This document shows, in pieces, positions 5,948-13,388 of a DNA stretch of 19,710 bases. The DNA comes from Nitrospira sp. UBA2082 (GTDB lineage: Bacteria; Nitrospirota; Nitrospiria; Nitrospirales; Nitrospiraceae). The translations under genes were made by a program, and so were the position numbers. The stretch spans positions 1-19,710 of the forward strand of contig DCZO01000025.1 in the NCBI GenBank assembly GCA_002331335.1, in the 5' to 3' direction. Below the pieces are notes generated by a model. It saw only the letters and a list, made by a program, of their open reading frames with translations. It did no database searches and was not told where the DNA came from. Within the stretch, counting starts at the first letter, position 1; every line of letters starts with the position of its first letter.

Positions 5948-5983
5948 GGCGCGCCTGTCGGTTTTTGGGGAAGGAGCGATCTC

Positions 5984-6301
5984 ATGCGCATCATTCTGCT
6001 CGCGGTCCTCCTGAGCGTGGCACAGGTGAGCACCGGTCATGCCGTCGACAAGAGCTACTACAGCCCCGTCATCTATATCGACGTCGAGAACCATCGCATC
6101 CTTATTTCCGAACTCGGCGGCGTATTCTACATCGATGTCCCGCCGGTCGCTCGCCCTCATATGGAGAAGCTGCCGATCTCAGGCCTGGTCGATTTCGTGG
6201 TGGAAGTCAAAGGCGAAAACGAAATGCCCGTGCTCAAGACCTGGAAGGTCAAATCCGGAGAATCGACGTGCCTGTACTTCAACGGGAAGGAGTGCAAGTA
6301 A
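5984..6301 (+). CDS. Small secreted protein of unknown function
   Basis: A 105-residue protein with an N-terminal signal peptide (MRIILLAVLLSVAQVSTGHA, likely cleavage after GHA at about residue 20). The mature part is short and beta-rich, with SPVIYIDVENHRI, GGVFYIDVPPV and TWKVKSGESTCLYFNGKECK, and two cysteines near the C terminus that could form a disulfide. AAGGAG lies seven bases before the ATG. I do not recognise the family. It is followed 22 bases later by the repeat lipoprotein, so the two may be co-transcribed and act together in the periplasm or outer envelope. Confidence 0.8.
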   Translation: MRIILLAVLLSVAQVSTGHAVDKSYYSPVIYIDVENHRILISELGGVFYIDVPPVARPHMEKLPISGLVDFVVEVKGENEMPVLKTWKVKSGESTCLYFNGKECK

Positions 6302-6323
6302 CAGTGCTGTCAGTGGCACGACA

Positions 6324-8324
6324 ATGAGCCCTCGCTGGAGACCCACTGGCGCGGTTCTGCTGTTTCTCGTGGTCGCCGGATGCACCGCAACTCAAAATCT
6401 GAGTCCGGTTCCGTCTCCCCCCCCTATCTCTCAACCACCCGATCCTGTCATTCCGCGCATTAAGCACCACATTCGAGAATGGTTCCATCCCGCATTTTCA
6501 GATATCCATGCGACGATGAGTATGGCCCACGACGCCATCGACACACTTCCCGGCCGCTTCAAACATCGATTGGCTGTTCAACCCCTACAGGACCCCTGGG
6601 AAGGTTTGGCTCATCTCGAGACCCGGGCGCTTCTGGTCACCAGGGCCGTCGGCAGCGACGGCTCGAATCTTCAGAGGGTTTTAGACGTCCTTGAGTCCAG
6701 CTGGGGGCATCCTTCCCACCACGAGAGCGAGATTCCGTTTCCTGCCGGCAGCGATCCCCAGGATCTTGTCGAATTCATGGTCAAGAGTTTGGACCAGGCA
6801 TCCGCGTATCGCAACCGGGCTCTGGCCGACCTCACGGAATCAGAATACCGCTTCCTATTCAGGCACGGTGCTGTCCTCGCCGATGAATTCACGCCGCAAG
6901 TGTCTCGCTTCACCGGAGAAAAGCTCGCGTCCGTTGATGCCACCGCCCGGTTCGCCGCGCTGTTCAGAGAACGGATGGACTATAGCGCTCTGATGGCCTC
7001 GGCACAGGTGCTGGTGCATCTCGCGGATGAGCGATGGATGCGCCACCTGCCGGAGGCCTTTCCAGGACCAATCCCTTCTGCGGACATCCCCTCCGGTATT
7101 ACGGGCGATGTGCGCCTGATCCACCACACTGCACATGGCCTCATCGTGATCGGCGGTCCCGGCCCCAATACCTATGACCTGGATCAGCCGGTTGCGTTGG
7201 TCATCGACCTCGGTGGGGACGATCTGTATCGCGGGCTGATCGGCGCATCGGGCGACGAGGACCATGGGAATGCCGCCGTCATTGATCTATCGGGAAACGA
7301 TACGTACGAAGCTGCTCCGCTCGGCCTCGCGACTGGCCGGCTGGGCGTCGGCTTGGTCATCGACTACGCCGGCAATGATGTATACCGGCTGCAATCAGGA
7401 GGCGGAGGCGTCGCCTTCGCCGGTGTCGGCATTCTGCTCGACCGGCAGGGGAATGATATCTACACGGGGGAACGGTTCACGCAGGGGGCCGCCATTGGAG
7501 GACTGGGGCTGTTGTTGGATCTGGAAGGGAACGACCGGTATGCCGGTCAGGGTTTCGCGCTCGGCTTCGGTGGACCCTTGGGAGTTGGCGCAGCCATCGA
7601 TGCAGGGGGTGACGACCACTATCAATGCGTCAATGGATTACCGAGCGCCTACAATGCATCGGAGGCTCCACAAGCCAAACCGGGCGATCCATCGTTCCAG
7701 TACGATTGTTTTGGCCTCGGCACAGGGTCCGGACTCCGCGTGTTTTCCAAACAGCGGGCACAGCAGGTTCTGAGTCTCGCCGGAGGCTGGGGGCTGCTCC
7801 TCGACATGGGCGGACGCGATCATTACCAGAGCGCCAATTTCTCCCAAGGGATGGGATATTTTTGGGGAGTCGGCACCTTCCTCGACATCGAGGGTGACGA
7901 CGAGTACCACGCCGCGCGATATGGCCAGGGGGCCTCCGCTCATTACGGCGTCGGCATGCACCTCGACTATCAAGGAAACGATCACTACCGATCCACCGGT
8001 CCGTACTACAATATGGGTGTGTCCTGGGATCATGGGGTCAGCCTCGCGATCGATGGAGGGAGCGGCGACGATCTCTATGCCTTCGATGCCTCTACCGGCC
8101 TCGGAAAAGCCAACCACATGGGATGGGCGATCTTCGTCGATGAGGGAGGGCACGACCGGTACACAACTCAATCGGGGTTCGGTGAGGCATCAGAGGGAAG
8201 CCTCGCGGGATTTTTTGACTTAGCAGGCAGCGACAGCTATTCATTTTTGGCGGCGACACCGGTTCCACTTTCGGATGGCAACACGATTCCTCGGAGTCCA
8301 GGAGGCCTCTTTGTCGACCGGTGA
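6324..8324 (+). CDS. Lipoprotein with 26-29-residue D-x-x-G-x-D-x-Y repeats
   Basis: A 666-residue predicted lipoprotein. The signal segment MSPRWRPTGAVLLFLVVAGC ends in a lipobox (VAGC, Cys20), followed by a proline-rich linker and a largely helical region to about residue 270. From about 293 to the end there are twelve copies of a hydrophobic-x-D-x-x-G-(N/D)-D-x-Y motif. They begin at residues 293, 319, 345, 371, 397, 424, 492, 519, 546, 575, 604 and 630, with glycine-rich turns between. A degenerate copy precedes them (about 275), a cut-off one may end the protein (GGLFVDR), and about 40 extra residues sit between copies six and seven. The regular period suggests a beta-solenoid, possibly binding metal through the Asp side chains. 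The ATG at 6324 was chosen for the lipobox; the open frame upstream is unrelated. I know no assigned function. Confidence 0.82.
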   Translation: MSPRWRPTGAVLLFLVVAGCTATQNLSPVPSPPPISQPPDPVIPRIKHHIREWFHPAFSDIHATMSMAHDAIDTLPGRFKHRLAVQPLQDPWEGLAHLETRALLVTRAVGSDGSNLQRVLDVLESSWGHPSHHESEIPFPAGSDPQDLVEFMVKSLDQASAYRNRALADLTESEYRFLFRHGAVLADEFTPQVSRFTGEKLASVDATARFAALFRERMDYSALMASAQVLVHLADERWMRHLPEAFPGPIPSADIPSGITGDVRLIHHTAHGLIVIGGPGPNTYDLDQPVALVIDLGGDDLYRGLIGASGDEDHGNAAVIDLSGNDTYEAAPLGLATGRLGVGLVIDYAGNDVYRLQSGGGGVAFAGVGILLDRQGNDIYTGERFTQGAAIGGLGLLLDLEGNDRYAGQGFALGFGGPLGVGAAIDAGGDDHYQCVNGLPSAYNASEAPQAKPGDPSFQYDCFGLGTGSGLRVFSKQRAQQVLSLAGGWGLLLDMGGRDHYQSANFSQGMGYFWGVGTFLDIEGDDEYHAARYGQGASAHYGVGMHLDYQGNDHYRSTGPYYNMGVSWDHGVSLAIDGGSGDDLYAFDASTGLGKANHMGWAIFVDEGGHDRYTTQSGFGEASEGSLAGFFDLAGSDSYSFLAATPVPLSDGNTIPRSPGGLFVDR

Positions 8325-8360
8325 CACCGGATCCTCCTGGACCCATCGGAGCCTATACCC

Positions 8361-9269
8361 ATGGCGCAGTCGTCGGACGATGAGCAACAACTTTCGTTTT
8401 TGCGCGTTCACGCAAACCGGCTGGAATTCAAGGTGGCGACAGCAGGATCAGGCGATCCGCTGGTCCTCTGCCTGCATGGGTTTCCCGAATCTTCCTTGTC
8501 GTGGCGCCATCAGATAGCGCCGCTGGCCCATGCCGGATATCGAGTGTGGGCACCCGATCTACGGGGGTATGGCGGCACGACCAGACCAGCCGGCCTTGAT
8601 GCCTATCGTCTTGAAAACTTGCTGGATGATGTCGACGCGCTCATCGACATCTCGAAGGCCCGCCGGGTCATCTTAGTCGGTCACGATTGGGGAGGCGTCA
8701 TTGCCTGGTACTACACGATGCGCCGGCCGGAGAAGCTAGAGGCGCTCATTGTCTTGAACGGACCACATCCTGCCTGCTTTGAGCGGGAGATACGCCACTG
8801 GCGGCAACTTCGTCGATCCTGGTACATGGCAGTGTTTCAGATTCCCTGGCTTCCAGAAGCCGTGTTGGCGGCAGGCGGGGCGCACCTCATTGGAGCGATC
8901 TTTGAGCGCATGCGGGTGAGTTCAGAGTATCTGCCGAACGACCTCGTCCGCCATTACCGGCAGCAGGCTTGTGAACCGGGCGCCCTGACCGCGATGCTCA
9001 ATTACTATCGTGCGGCCATCCGTGGCGGCGGCGCCGCCCGCCAACGGACGATGGGATATCCAGCTATTGATCTTCCGACTCTTGTCATTTGGGGGCTGCG
9101 AGATCAGGCGCTTGCAAAACAGAATCTGGACGGTCTGGACAGTTTCGTGACAGACTTAACCGTTGTGACGCTTGAACAGGCAGGACACTTCGTGCATCAC
9201 GATGAACCCCGGCTTGTCACGGCCGAGATTCTAGGCTGGTTGCACCGACACCAGTTGCGGACATCCTGA
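8361..9269 (+). CDS. Alpha/beta hydrolase, epoxide hydrolase-like
   Basis: A 302-residue cytoplasmic hydrolase. HGFPESSLSW gives the oxyanion loop (HGxP), and GHDWGGVIAW carries the nucleophilic Asp typical of soluble epoxide hydrolases and haloalkane dehalogenases. WGLRDQAL supplies the acid and AGHFVHHDEP the catalytic His. The PDLRGYGGTTRP segment is also standard. The lid has several tyrosines (LNYYRAAIRGG), which favours epoxide hydrolase over dehalogenase. The substrate is unknown. GGAG lies nine bases before the ATG. The gene ends 15 bp from the convergent plsY, with no clear terminator between them. Confidence 0.88.
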   Translation: MAQSSDDEQQLSFLRVHANRLEFKVATAGSGDPLVLCLHGFPESSLSWRHQIAPLAHAGYRVWAPDLRGYGGTTRPAGLDAYRLENLLDDVDALIDISKARRVILVGHDWGGVIAWYYTMRRPEKLEALIVLNGPHPACFEREIRHWRQLRRSWYMAVFQIPWLPEAVLAAGGAHLIGAIFERMRVSSEYLPNDLVRHYRQQACEPGALTAMLNYYRAAIRGGGAARQRTMGYPAIDLPTLVIWGLRDQALAKQNLDGLDSFVTDLTVVTLEQAGHFVHHDEPRLVTAEILGWLHRHQLRTS

Positions 9270-9284
9270 GCGCTCAGTATGCAA

Positions 9285-9893
9285 TTAACCGGACCGGCTC
9301 TGTCCAATCTTACTTTCCGTCCCCTTCCACAGCCGTTCGATATTCCCCTTGTGTTTGATCACGATCAGCCCACTGATGACGAGGGAGAAGATCATAAATC
9401 CGCTTGTCGGGCGAACAAAGCCCGCGATGACCGGAAAGAGTGCGAACGCCGTGAGTGCGCCGCCTGATGAGTATCGCCAGACCGCTACGGCTCCAATCCA
9501 AGCCAGCAGCAATAGGAGACCGATGAGCGGGGCCACCCCGAGCACGGAACCGAGCGCCGTCGCGACTCCCTTCCCCCCTGTGAATCTTAGAAATGGAGAA
9601 TAGAGATGGCCGATGAACGGCGCGATTGCCACAAGCAGAATAGCCCATTCCGTCTGGTAGATCTGGGTGGCCACATAACCCATCACCCACCCCTTCCCCA
9701 TGTCACCGATCAGGGTGAGGATACCGGCTTTCTTGCCGGAGACACGCAACACGTTGGTAAAGCCGACGTTCTTGCTGCCGACCGTCCGTGGATCAGGCAA
9801 ACCCATCGCCTTCGACACGACGACACCGAACGGTATCCCCCCGACGAGATAGCCGAGCAGCACCAGGACGCCGGTGAGACCTGACAGATCCAT
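9285..9893 (-). CDS. plsY: Acyl-phosphate:glycerol-3-phosphate acyltransferase PlsY
   Basis: A 202-residue multi-pass membrane enzyme that transfers the acyl group of acyl-phosphate to glycerol-3-phosphate, the first step of phospholipid synthesis. The three family motifs are seen: GSKNVGFTNVLRVSGKKAG, GHLYSPFLRFTGGKGVAT, and KHKGNIERLWKGTESKIG near the C terminus. Hydrophobic stretches between them fit five membrane segments. Its start lies 32 bases after the esterase stop, making it the last visible gene of the minus-strand operon. The family name is secure; membrane topology was not computed. Confidence 0.95.
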   Translation of the reverse strand: MDLSGLTGVLVLLGYLVGGIPFGVVVSKAMGLPDPRTVGSKNVGFTNVLRVSGKKAGILTLIGDMGKGWVMGYVATQIYQTEWAILLVAIAPFIGHLYSPFLRFTGGKGVATALGSVLGVAPLIGLLLLLAWIGAVAVWRYSSGGALTAFALFPVIAGFVRPTSGFMIFSLVISGLIVIKHKGNIERLWKGTESKIGQSRSG

Positions 9894-9925
9894 CTTCTTC
9901 GACTTCTATCCAGTGGAAAGTAGCC

Positions 9926-10774
9926 TTACAGAAACTTCTCAGGATGCGACAAGAACTCGATGAGCACACGATTGAAATTGGGCCAGTCCCGATGGCCGCC
10001 GCTGCCTTCGCAGTAGAGCGTGGCTCCGCCGGCGGCGCATTGTTGATAGGCCAGACACCCGCCCTCCAGTGATTTCTTTTTTGCATTGTCGCACCGGTTA
10101 CAGGTGGCCCACCAGGCTGCCGTTTGGGCGCCCCAACCGGGAAACACACTATCCTGCCGATTGTGCATCACCATAACCGGGAGAGGCGCCCGACATTGAT
10201 AGGCTTCCAGGTCCTTGCCGGTCCACCCGGCTGCGCTTGGCGCAATCGCCGCGGGCACCTGCCTGGTCCGATCGAGCACGGCGAGCGCCAACGCCACGGT
10301 TCCGCCATCCGAATGGCCTGTGACAGAGACTCGTTTCTCGTCTATGCACCATTTCTTTGCCACTACCCCTGGAATCGTTGCCAGTTGCTCAATGGAGGGA
10401 ATCCCAAGCGGGCGATGATCGGCGTATACCACCACGAATCCTGCCCCGGTCGCTGCAGCCGTCAGTCCGGTCGTACGCTCCAATGCCAGGCCGCTCTGAC
10501 CTGCCGCCGCATAGACCACCAAGAGCGGGTGCGCGAACGTCGCATCATAATTGGCCGGGGTGCGCACGTGAAAGCGCATGCCATCCCCTGCCGCTTCGCC
10601 GTCGTTGACGCCGGTTTGACCAGCCCTGGTGCCGGTTTCGCACCGGCCTGTCACCATGGCGTTGGCATAGTCGTACTCTGCCAGTGGCGGAGGCCCAGTA
10701 TCGCGACAGGCCGTGAGCGGGGACAACAGACTAATCCAAACGAGGATGCGGAGAATGAACGTGGTTTTGCCCAC
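9926..10774 (-). CDS. Esterase lipoprotein, PHB depolymerase/feruloyl esterase-like
   Basis: A 282-residue predicted lipoprotein. GTG at 10774 gives MGKTTFILRILVWISLLSPL-TAC, with lipobox LTAC and Cys23. The fold is alpha/beta hydrolase: LLVVYAAAGQ, VYADHRP, the nucleophile elbow GHSDGG, an acid candidate in HNRQDSVFPG, and a His in GSGGHRDWPNF. The C-terminal third has a cysteine-rich stretch (CNRCDN ... GGCLAYQQC ... LYC), suggesting disulfides and an extracytoplasmic location. It resembles COG3509-type esterases; the substrate is unknown. The open frame extends upstream to 11317, but that part is the antisense-frame shadow of pgsA. No ribosome site is seen, so the start is the main uncertainty. 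Confidence 0.78.
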   Translation of the reverse strand: MGKTTFILRILVWISLLSPLTACRDTGPPPLAEYDYANAMVTGRCETGTRAGQTGVNDGEAAGDGMRFHVRTPANYDATFAHPLLVVYAAAGQSGLALERTTGLTAAATGAGFVVVYADHRPLGIPSIEQLATIPGVVAKKWCIDEKRVSVTGHSDGGTVALALAVLDRTRQVPAAIAPSAAGWTGKDLEAYQCRAPLPVMVMHNRQDSVFPGWGAQTAAWWATCNRCDNAKKKSLEGGCLAYQQCAAGGATLYCEGSGGHRDWPNFNRVLIEFLSHPEKFL

Positions 10775-10800
10775 AGCGGTGAGGTCGAATCGGTAAGCTC

Positions 10801-11397
10801 TCAGATACCTTTGGCCACGACCTGCTTCCAGAAACTCCAGACGTACTGTCCGCCCGAGATGTAACCAAGCACCAAGGACAAGTAGAGGGTCGCCGTGCCC
10901 GCCAAATGCAGATTGCCAAACTCCGCCAAATCCGTCCCTTCGAGAATGAGGAAGACGATCGCCACAACTTGCAAGGCCATCTTGTACTTGCCCGTGGTCT
11001 CCGCCGCAATGATGAGCCGTTCGCCGGCGGCAATCGCACGGATCCCCGTCACGGCCAGTTCCCGGGCGATGATCAAGAGCGCCACCAAGGCGGTCACTCG
11101 ATCGATATTGACCAAGAGAATGAGCGCCGACAGTACCAGCAGCTTGTCCGCAATCGGATCGAGGAGCTTGCCGAGCTTGGTGACCTGCCCGGTGCGTCTG
11201 GCGATATAGCCGTCCAACAAGTCCGTCACCGCCGCCACCGTAAAGATCACGGCGGCCACCAATGACCGATCCGGGGTTGGCGCCAGAAAGACGACGACGA
11301 AGACCGGAATCAGGCAAATGCGGACCAGCGTCAGAAAATTCGGCAGATTGAGGGAGTCCTGCCCGATTTCCTTCCAGGTTTCCAGTACGCGATTCAT
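10801..11397 (-). CDS. pgsA: CDP-diacylglycerol--glycerol-3-phosphate phosphatidyltransferase
   Basis: A 198-residue membrane enzyme that makes phosphatidylglycerol phosphate from CDP-diacylglycerol and glycerol-3-phosphate. LNLPNFLTLVRICLIP opens the first membrane segment. The CDP-alcohol transferase signature DG-x2-AR-x8-G-x3-D-x3-D is complete in DGYIARRTGQ followed by VTKLGKLLDPIAD. Several further hydrophobic segments follow. GAGG lies about five bases before the ATG. It is 15 bases after kdsD and 26 bases before the esterase. Confidence 0.95.
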   Translation of the reverse strand: MNRVLETWKEIGQDSLNLPNFLTLVRICLIPVFVVVFLAPTPDRSLVAAVIFTVAAVTDLLDGYIARRTGQVTKLGKLLDPIADKLLVLSALILLVNIDRVTALVALLIIARELAVTGIRAIAAGERLIIAAETTGKYKMALQVVAIVFLILEGTDLAEFGNLHLAGTATLYLSLVLGYISGGQYVWSFWKQVVAKGI

Positions 11398-11412
11398 CGT
11401 CCTCTACGTCCT

Positions 11413-12417
11413 CTAGACGATACCGTTCTTGAGCAGATCATGCAGATGGACCACTCCTAAAACGGTCCGGCCATCTTCAGTCACCACCAGCGTCGTAATC
11501 GAAAACCGTTCCATCATTTCCACGGCCTTTGCCGCCAGATCATCCGGACCGATGGTCTTGGAGTGCTGCGTCGCCAGCTCTTTCGCCGTGGCGCCCGCCA
11601 AATCCGTCCCTCGTTGGATGAACCGGCGGACATCCCCGTCCGTAATGACGCCCACCAGATATCCGTCATGATCGACCACCGTCGTCATCCCGAGCTTCTT
11701 GGCCGTCATTTCGAGCATGGCCGCCATGCCACCGACGGTTTCCGAGACCATCGGAATTTCCGTTCCGGCATGCATGAGGTCTTTCACTTTCACCAGCAGC
11801 CGGCGTCCCAAGGTGCCGCCGGGATGGAACAAGGCAAAATCCTCCTCCTTGAACCCTCGTTTCTGCAGCAAGGCCACCGCCAAGGCGTCGCCGAGTGCCA
11901 GCACTGCCGTCGTACTCGCTGTCGGCGCCAGCCCCAATGGACAGGCCTCTTCCGCAACCGACACGTCCAGGGTGATGTTGGCATTCTTCGCCAGCGTGGA
12001 ATCCATCCGTCCCGTCAAGGCGATCACCGGGATGCCCATCCGCTCCACATAGGGAAGCAGTTGCAACAATTCCTGCGTCTCTCCGCTGTTGGAGATCGCG
12101 ATCAGCAAATCGCGGCGGGCCAACATGCCGAGATCGCCATGCACCCCTTCGGCGGGATGAAGAAAAAACGACGACGTACCGGTGCTGGCAAGTGTCGCGG
12201 CAATCTTCTGCCCGATCAGGCCGGACTTGCCCATCCCCGACACGACCACTTTCCCCTTGCACCGGACCAGCAGGTCCACCGCCTTGGAGAATTTCTCATC
12301 CAGCCGGTCGATCAAGGCAAGGACCGCGCGTGCTTCGATTTCGAGGACGCGCTTTCCGTCGCTGAGACTGTCCAGTCCCTTGACGGTTTTGGGCGATGAC
12401 GGAACGGAGAGCTTCAT
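11413..12417 (-). CDS. kdsD: D-arabinose 5-phosphate isomerase KdsD
   Basis: A 334-residue enzyme converting ribulose 5-phosphate to arabinose 5-phosphate, the first committed step to Kdo. An N-terminal SIS domain (about 50-190) contains SGMGKSGLIGQKIAATLAST, HPAEGVHGDLGM and ISNSGETQEL. Two CBS domains follow (KDLMHAG onwards, and GDVRRFIQRG through VVHLHDLLKNG). I chose the ATG at 12417, which overlaps the kdsA stop as ATGA; an in-frame ATG at 12441 would add eight residues inside kdsA. The CBS pair may sense nucleotide, as in related isomerases, but this is inference. Confidence 0.95.
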   Translation of the reverse strand: MKLSVPSSPKTVKGLDSLSDGKRVLEIEARAVLALIDRLDEKFSKAVDLLVRCKGKVVVSGMGKSGLIGQKIAATLASTGTSSFFLHPAEGVHGDLGMLARRDLLIAISNSGETQELLQLLPYVERMGIPVIALTGRMDSTLAKNANITLDVSVAEEACPLGLAPTASTTAVLALGDALAVALLQKRGFKEEDFALFHPGGTLGRRLLVKVKDLMHAGTEIPMVSETVGGMAAMLEMTAKKLGMTTVVDHDGYLVGVITDGDVRRFIQRGTDLAGATAKELATQHSKTIGPDDLAAKAVEMMERFSITTLVVTEDGRTVLGVVHLHDLLKNGIV

Positions 12418-13241
12418 CTTTTCTGTTTTGCCGCGTCGCATATTCGCAAGATCCGTTCGAGCAATGATTTCAATTGGTGCAAGGGTACCATGTTCGGCCC
12501 GTCAGACAAAGCCTCATCGGGGTTCGGATGGACTTCCATGAAAAATCCGTCGACGCCGGCACCGGCCGCCGCACAAGCCAGCGGCTCGACGAACTCCCGC
12601 TGCCCGCTCGACTTGGTGCCTCCGCCGCCCGGCAACTGCACACTATGAGTCGCGTCGAACACGACGGGATACCCAAAACTCCGCATGATCGGAAACGACC
12701 GCATATCCACGACCAGATTATTGTACCCAAACGACGAGCCTCGCTCGGTCAGGACAATCCGCCGGCTGCCGCACTCCTCAACTTTCTTGACGGCTTGACT
12801 CATCTCCGCCGGCGAAAGAAACTGGCCTTTCTTCACATTCACGACCTTCCCGGTATTCGCCGCGGCAATCAACAAGTCCGTCTGCCGGCACAGAAAGGCC
12901 GGAATTTGGAGCACATCCACCACGGTGCCCGCTTCCGTCGCCTGCGTTTCCGTATGCACGTCGGTCAGCACCGGGATTCCGATCTGCGCCTTTACCTTGG
13001 CCAAGATTTCAAGCCCGTGTCTGATGCCCGGGCCACGGAATGACGTGATCGACGTTCGGTTCGCCTTGTCGAACGACGACTTGAACACATACGGCATATT
13101 GAGCGAATTCGCGATGTCTGCGATCCGGCCAGCCGTCTCCATGACCAATTGCTCGTTCTCAATCACACATGGGCCGGCAATCAAAAACGGAGGTTGCCCT
13201 TGGCCGACTTTGAAAGAGCCGATGTCAACGAGCTGTGCCAT
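12414..13241 (-). CDS. kdsA: 3-deoxy-8-phosphooctulonate synthase KdsA
   Basis: A 275-residue enzyme condensing phosphoenolpyruvate with arabinose 5-phosphate to Kdo-8-phosphate. Seen: LIAGPCVIENE, KSSFDKANRTS, FRGPGI, the VLTDVHTETQ strand, VLQIPAFLCRQTDLL, and the C-terminal VFDATHSVQLPGG and EVHPNPDEALSDGPN. Cys25 in AGPCVIEN is the residue that marks metal-dependent family members; metal-independent ones have Asn there. The ATG at 13241 gives the usual length; an upstream TTG at 13274 would add residues encoded by the hairpin element. It overlaps kdsD by four bases. Confidence 0.95.
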   Translation of the reverse strand: MAQLVDIGSFKVGQGQPPFLIAGPCVIENEQLVMETAGRIADIANSLNMPYVFKSSFDKANRTSITSFRGPGIRHGLEILAKVKAQIGIPVLTDVHTETQATEAGTVVDVLQIPAFLCRQTDLLIAAANTGKVVNVKKGQFLSPAEMSQAVKKVEECGSRRIVLTERGSSFGYNNLVVDMRSFPIMRSFGYPVVFDATHSVQLPGGGGTKSSGQREFVEPLACAAAGAGVDGFFMEVHPNPDEALSDGPNMVPLHQLKSLLERILRICDAAKQKR

Positions 13242-13263
13242 GGTTTTAGAGTTGCCTGTATAT

Positions 13264-13386
13264 GAGATGCTCAAACCGGCTGTCCAACAAGGCCGCAGGC
13301 AAGTCGAAACCGGAGGCGTATCCTCTGGGGTACGTTGAGGATTTCGATGAGCCGAGAACGCAGTTGGAAGTCGGTTTCAGCATCTC
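13264..13386. repeat. Long imperfect intergenic hairpin between pyrG and kdsA
   Basis: An inverted repeat whose outer arms are 13264-13288 and 13363-13386. GAGATGC pairs with GCATCTC, then AAACCG with CGGTTT, and TCCAAC with GTTGGA. Inner symmetric parts are TCGAAA (13304) with TTTCGA (13342) and CGTA (13317) with TACG (13331). It fills almost the whole 147-bp gap inside the operon and has no T-run after either arm. I recall similar elements between genes of Nitrospira, so it is probably a dispersed repeat; it could also act as an RNA processing or stability site. Confidence 0.65.
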
Positions 13387-13388
13387 GC

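Noticed and set aside
6039..6323. N-terminal extension of the repeat lipoprotein to 6039
   Set aside because: It overlaps the secreted-protein gene in another frame and would destroy the lipoprotein signal that starts at 6324.
9268..9284. TGAGCGCTCA palindrome at the convergent hydrolase/plsY ends as a terminator
   Set aside because: The arms are only five bases with no loop and no T-run follows; it is probably chance.
10775..11317. N-terminal extension of the esterase to 11317
   Set aside because: That stretch is another frame of pgsA; a lipobox signal peptide starts at the GTG at 10774.
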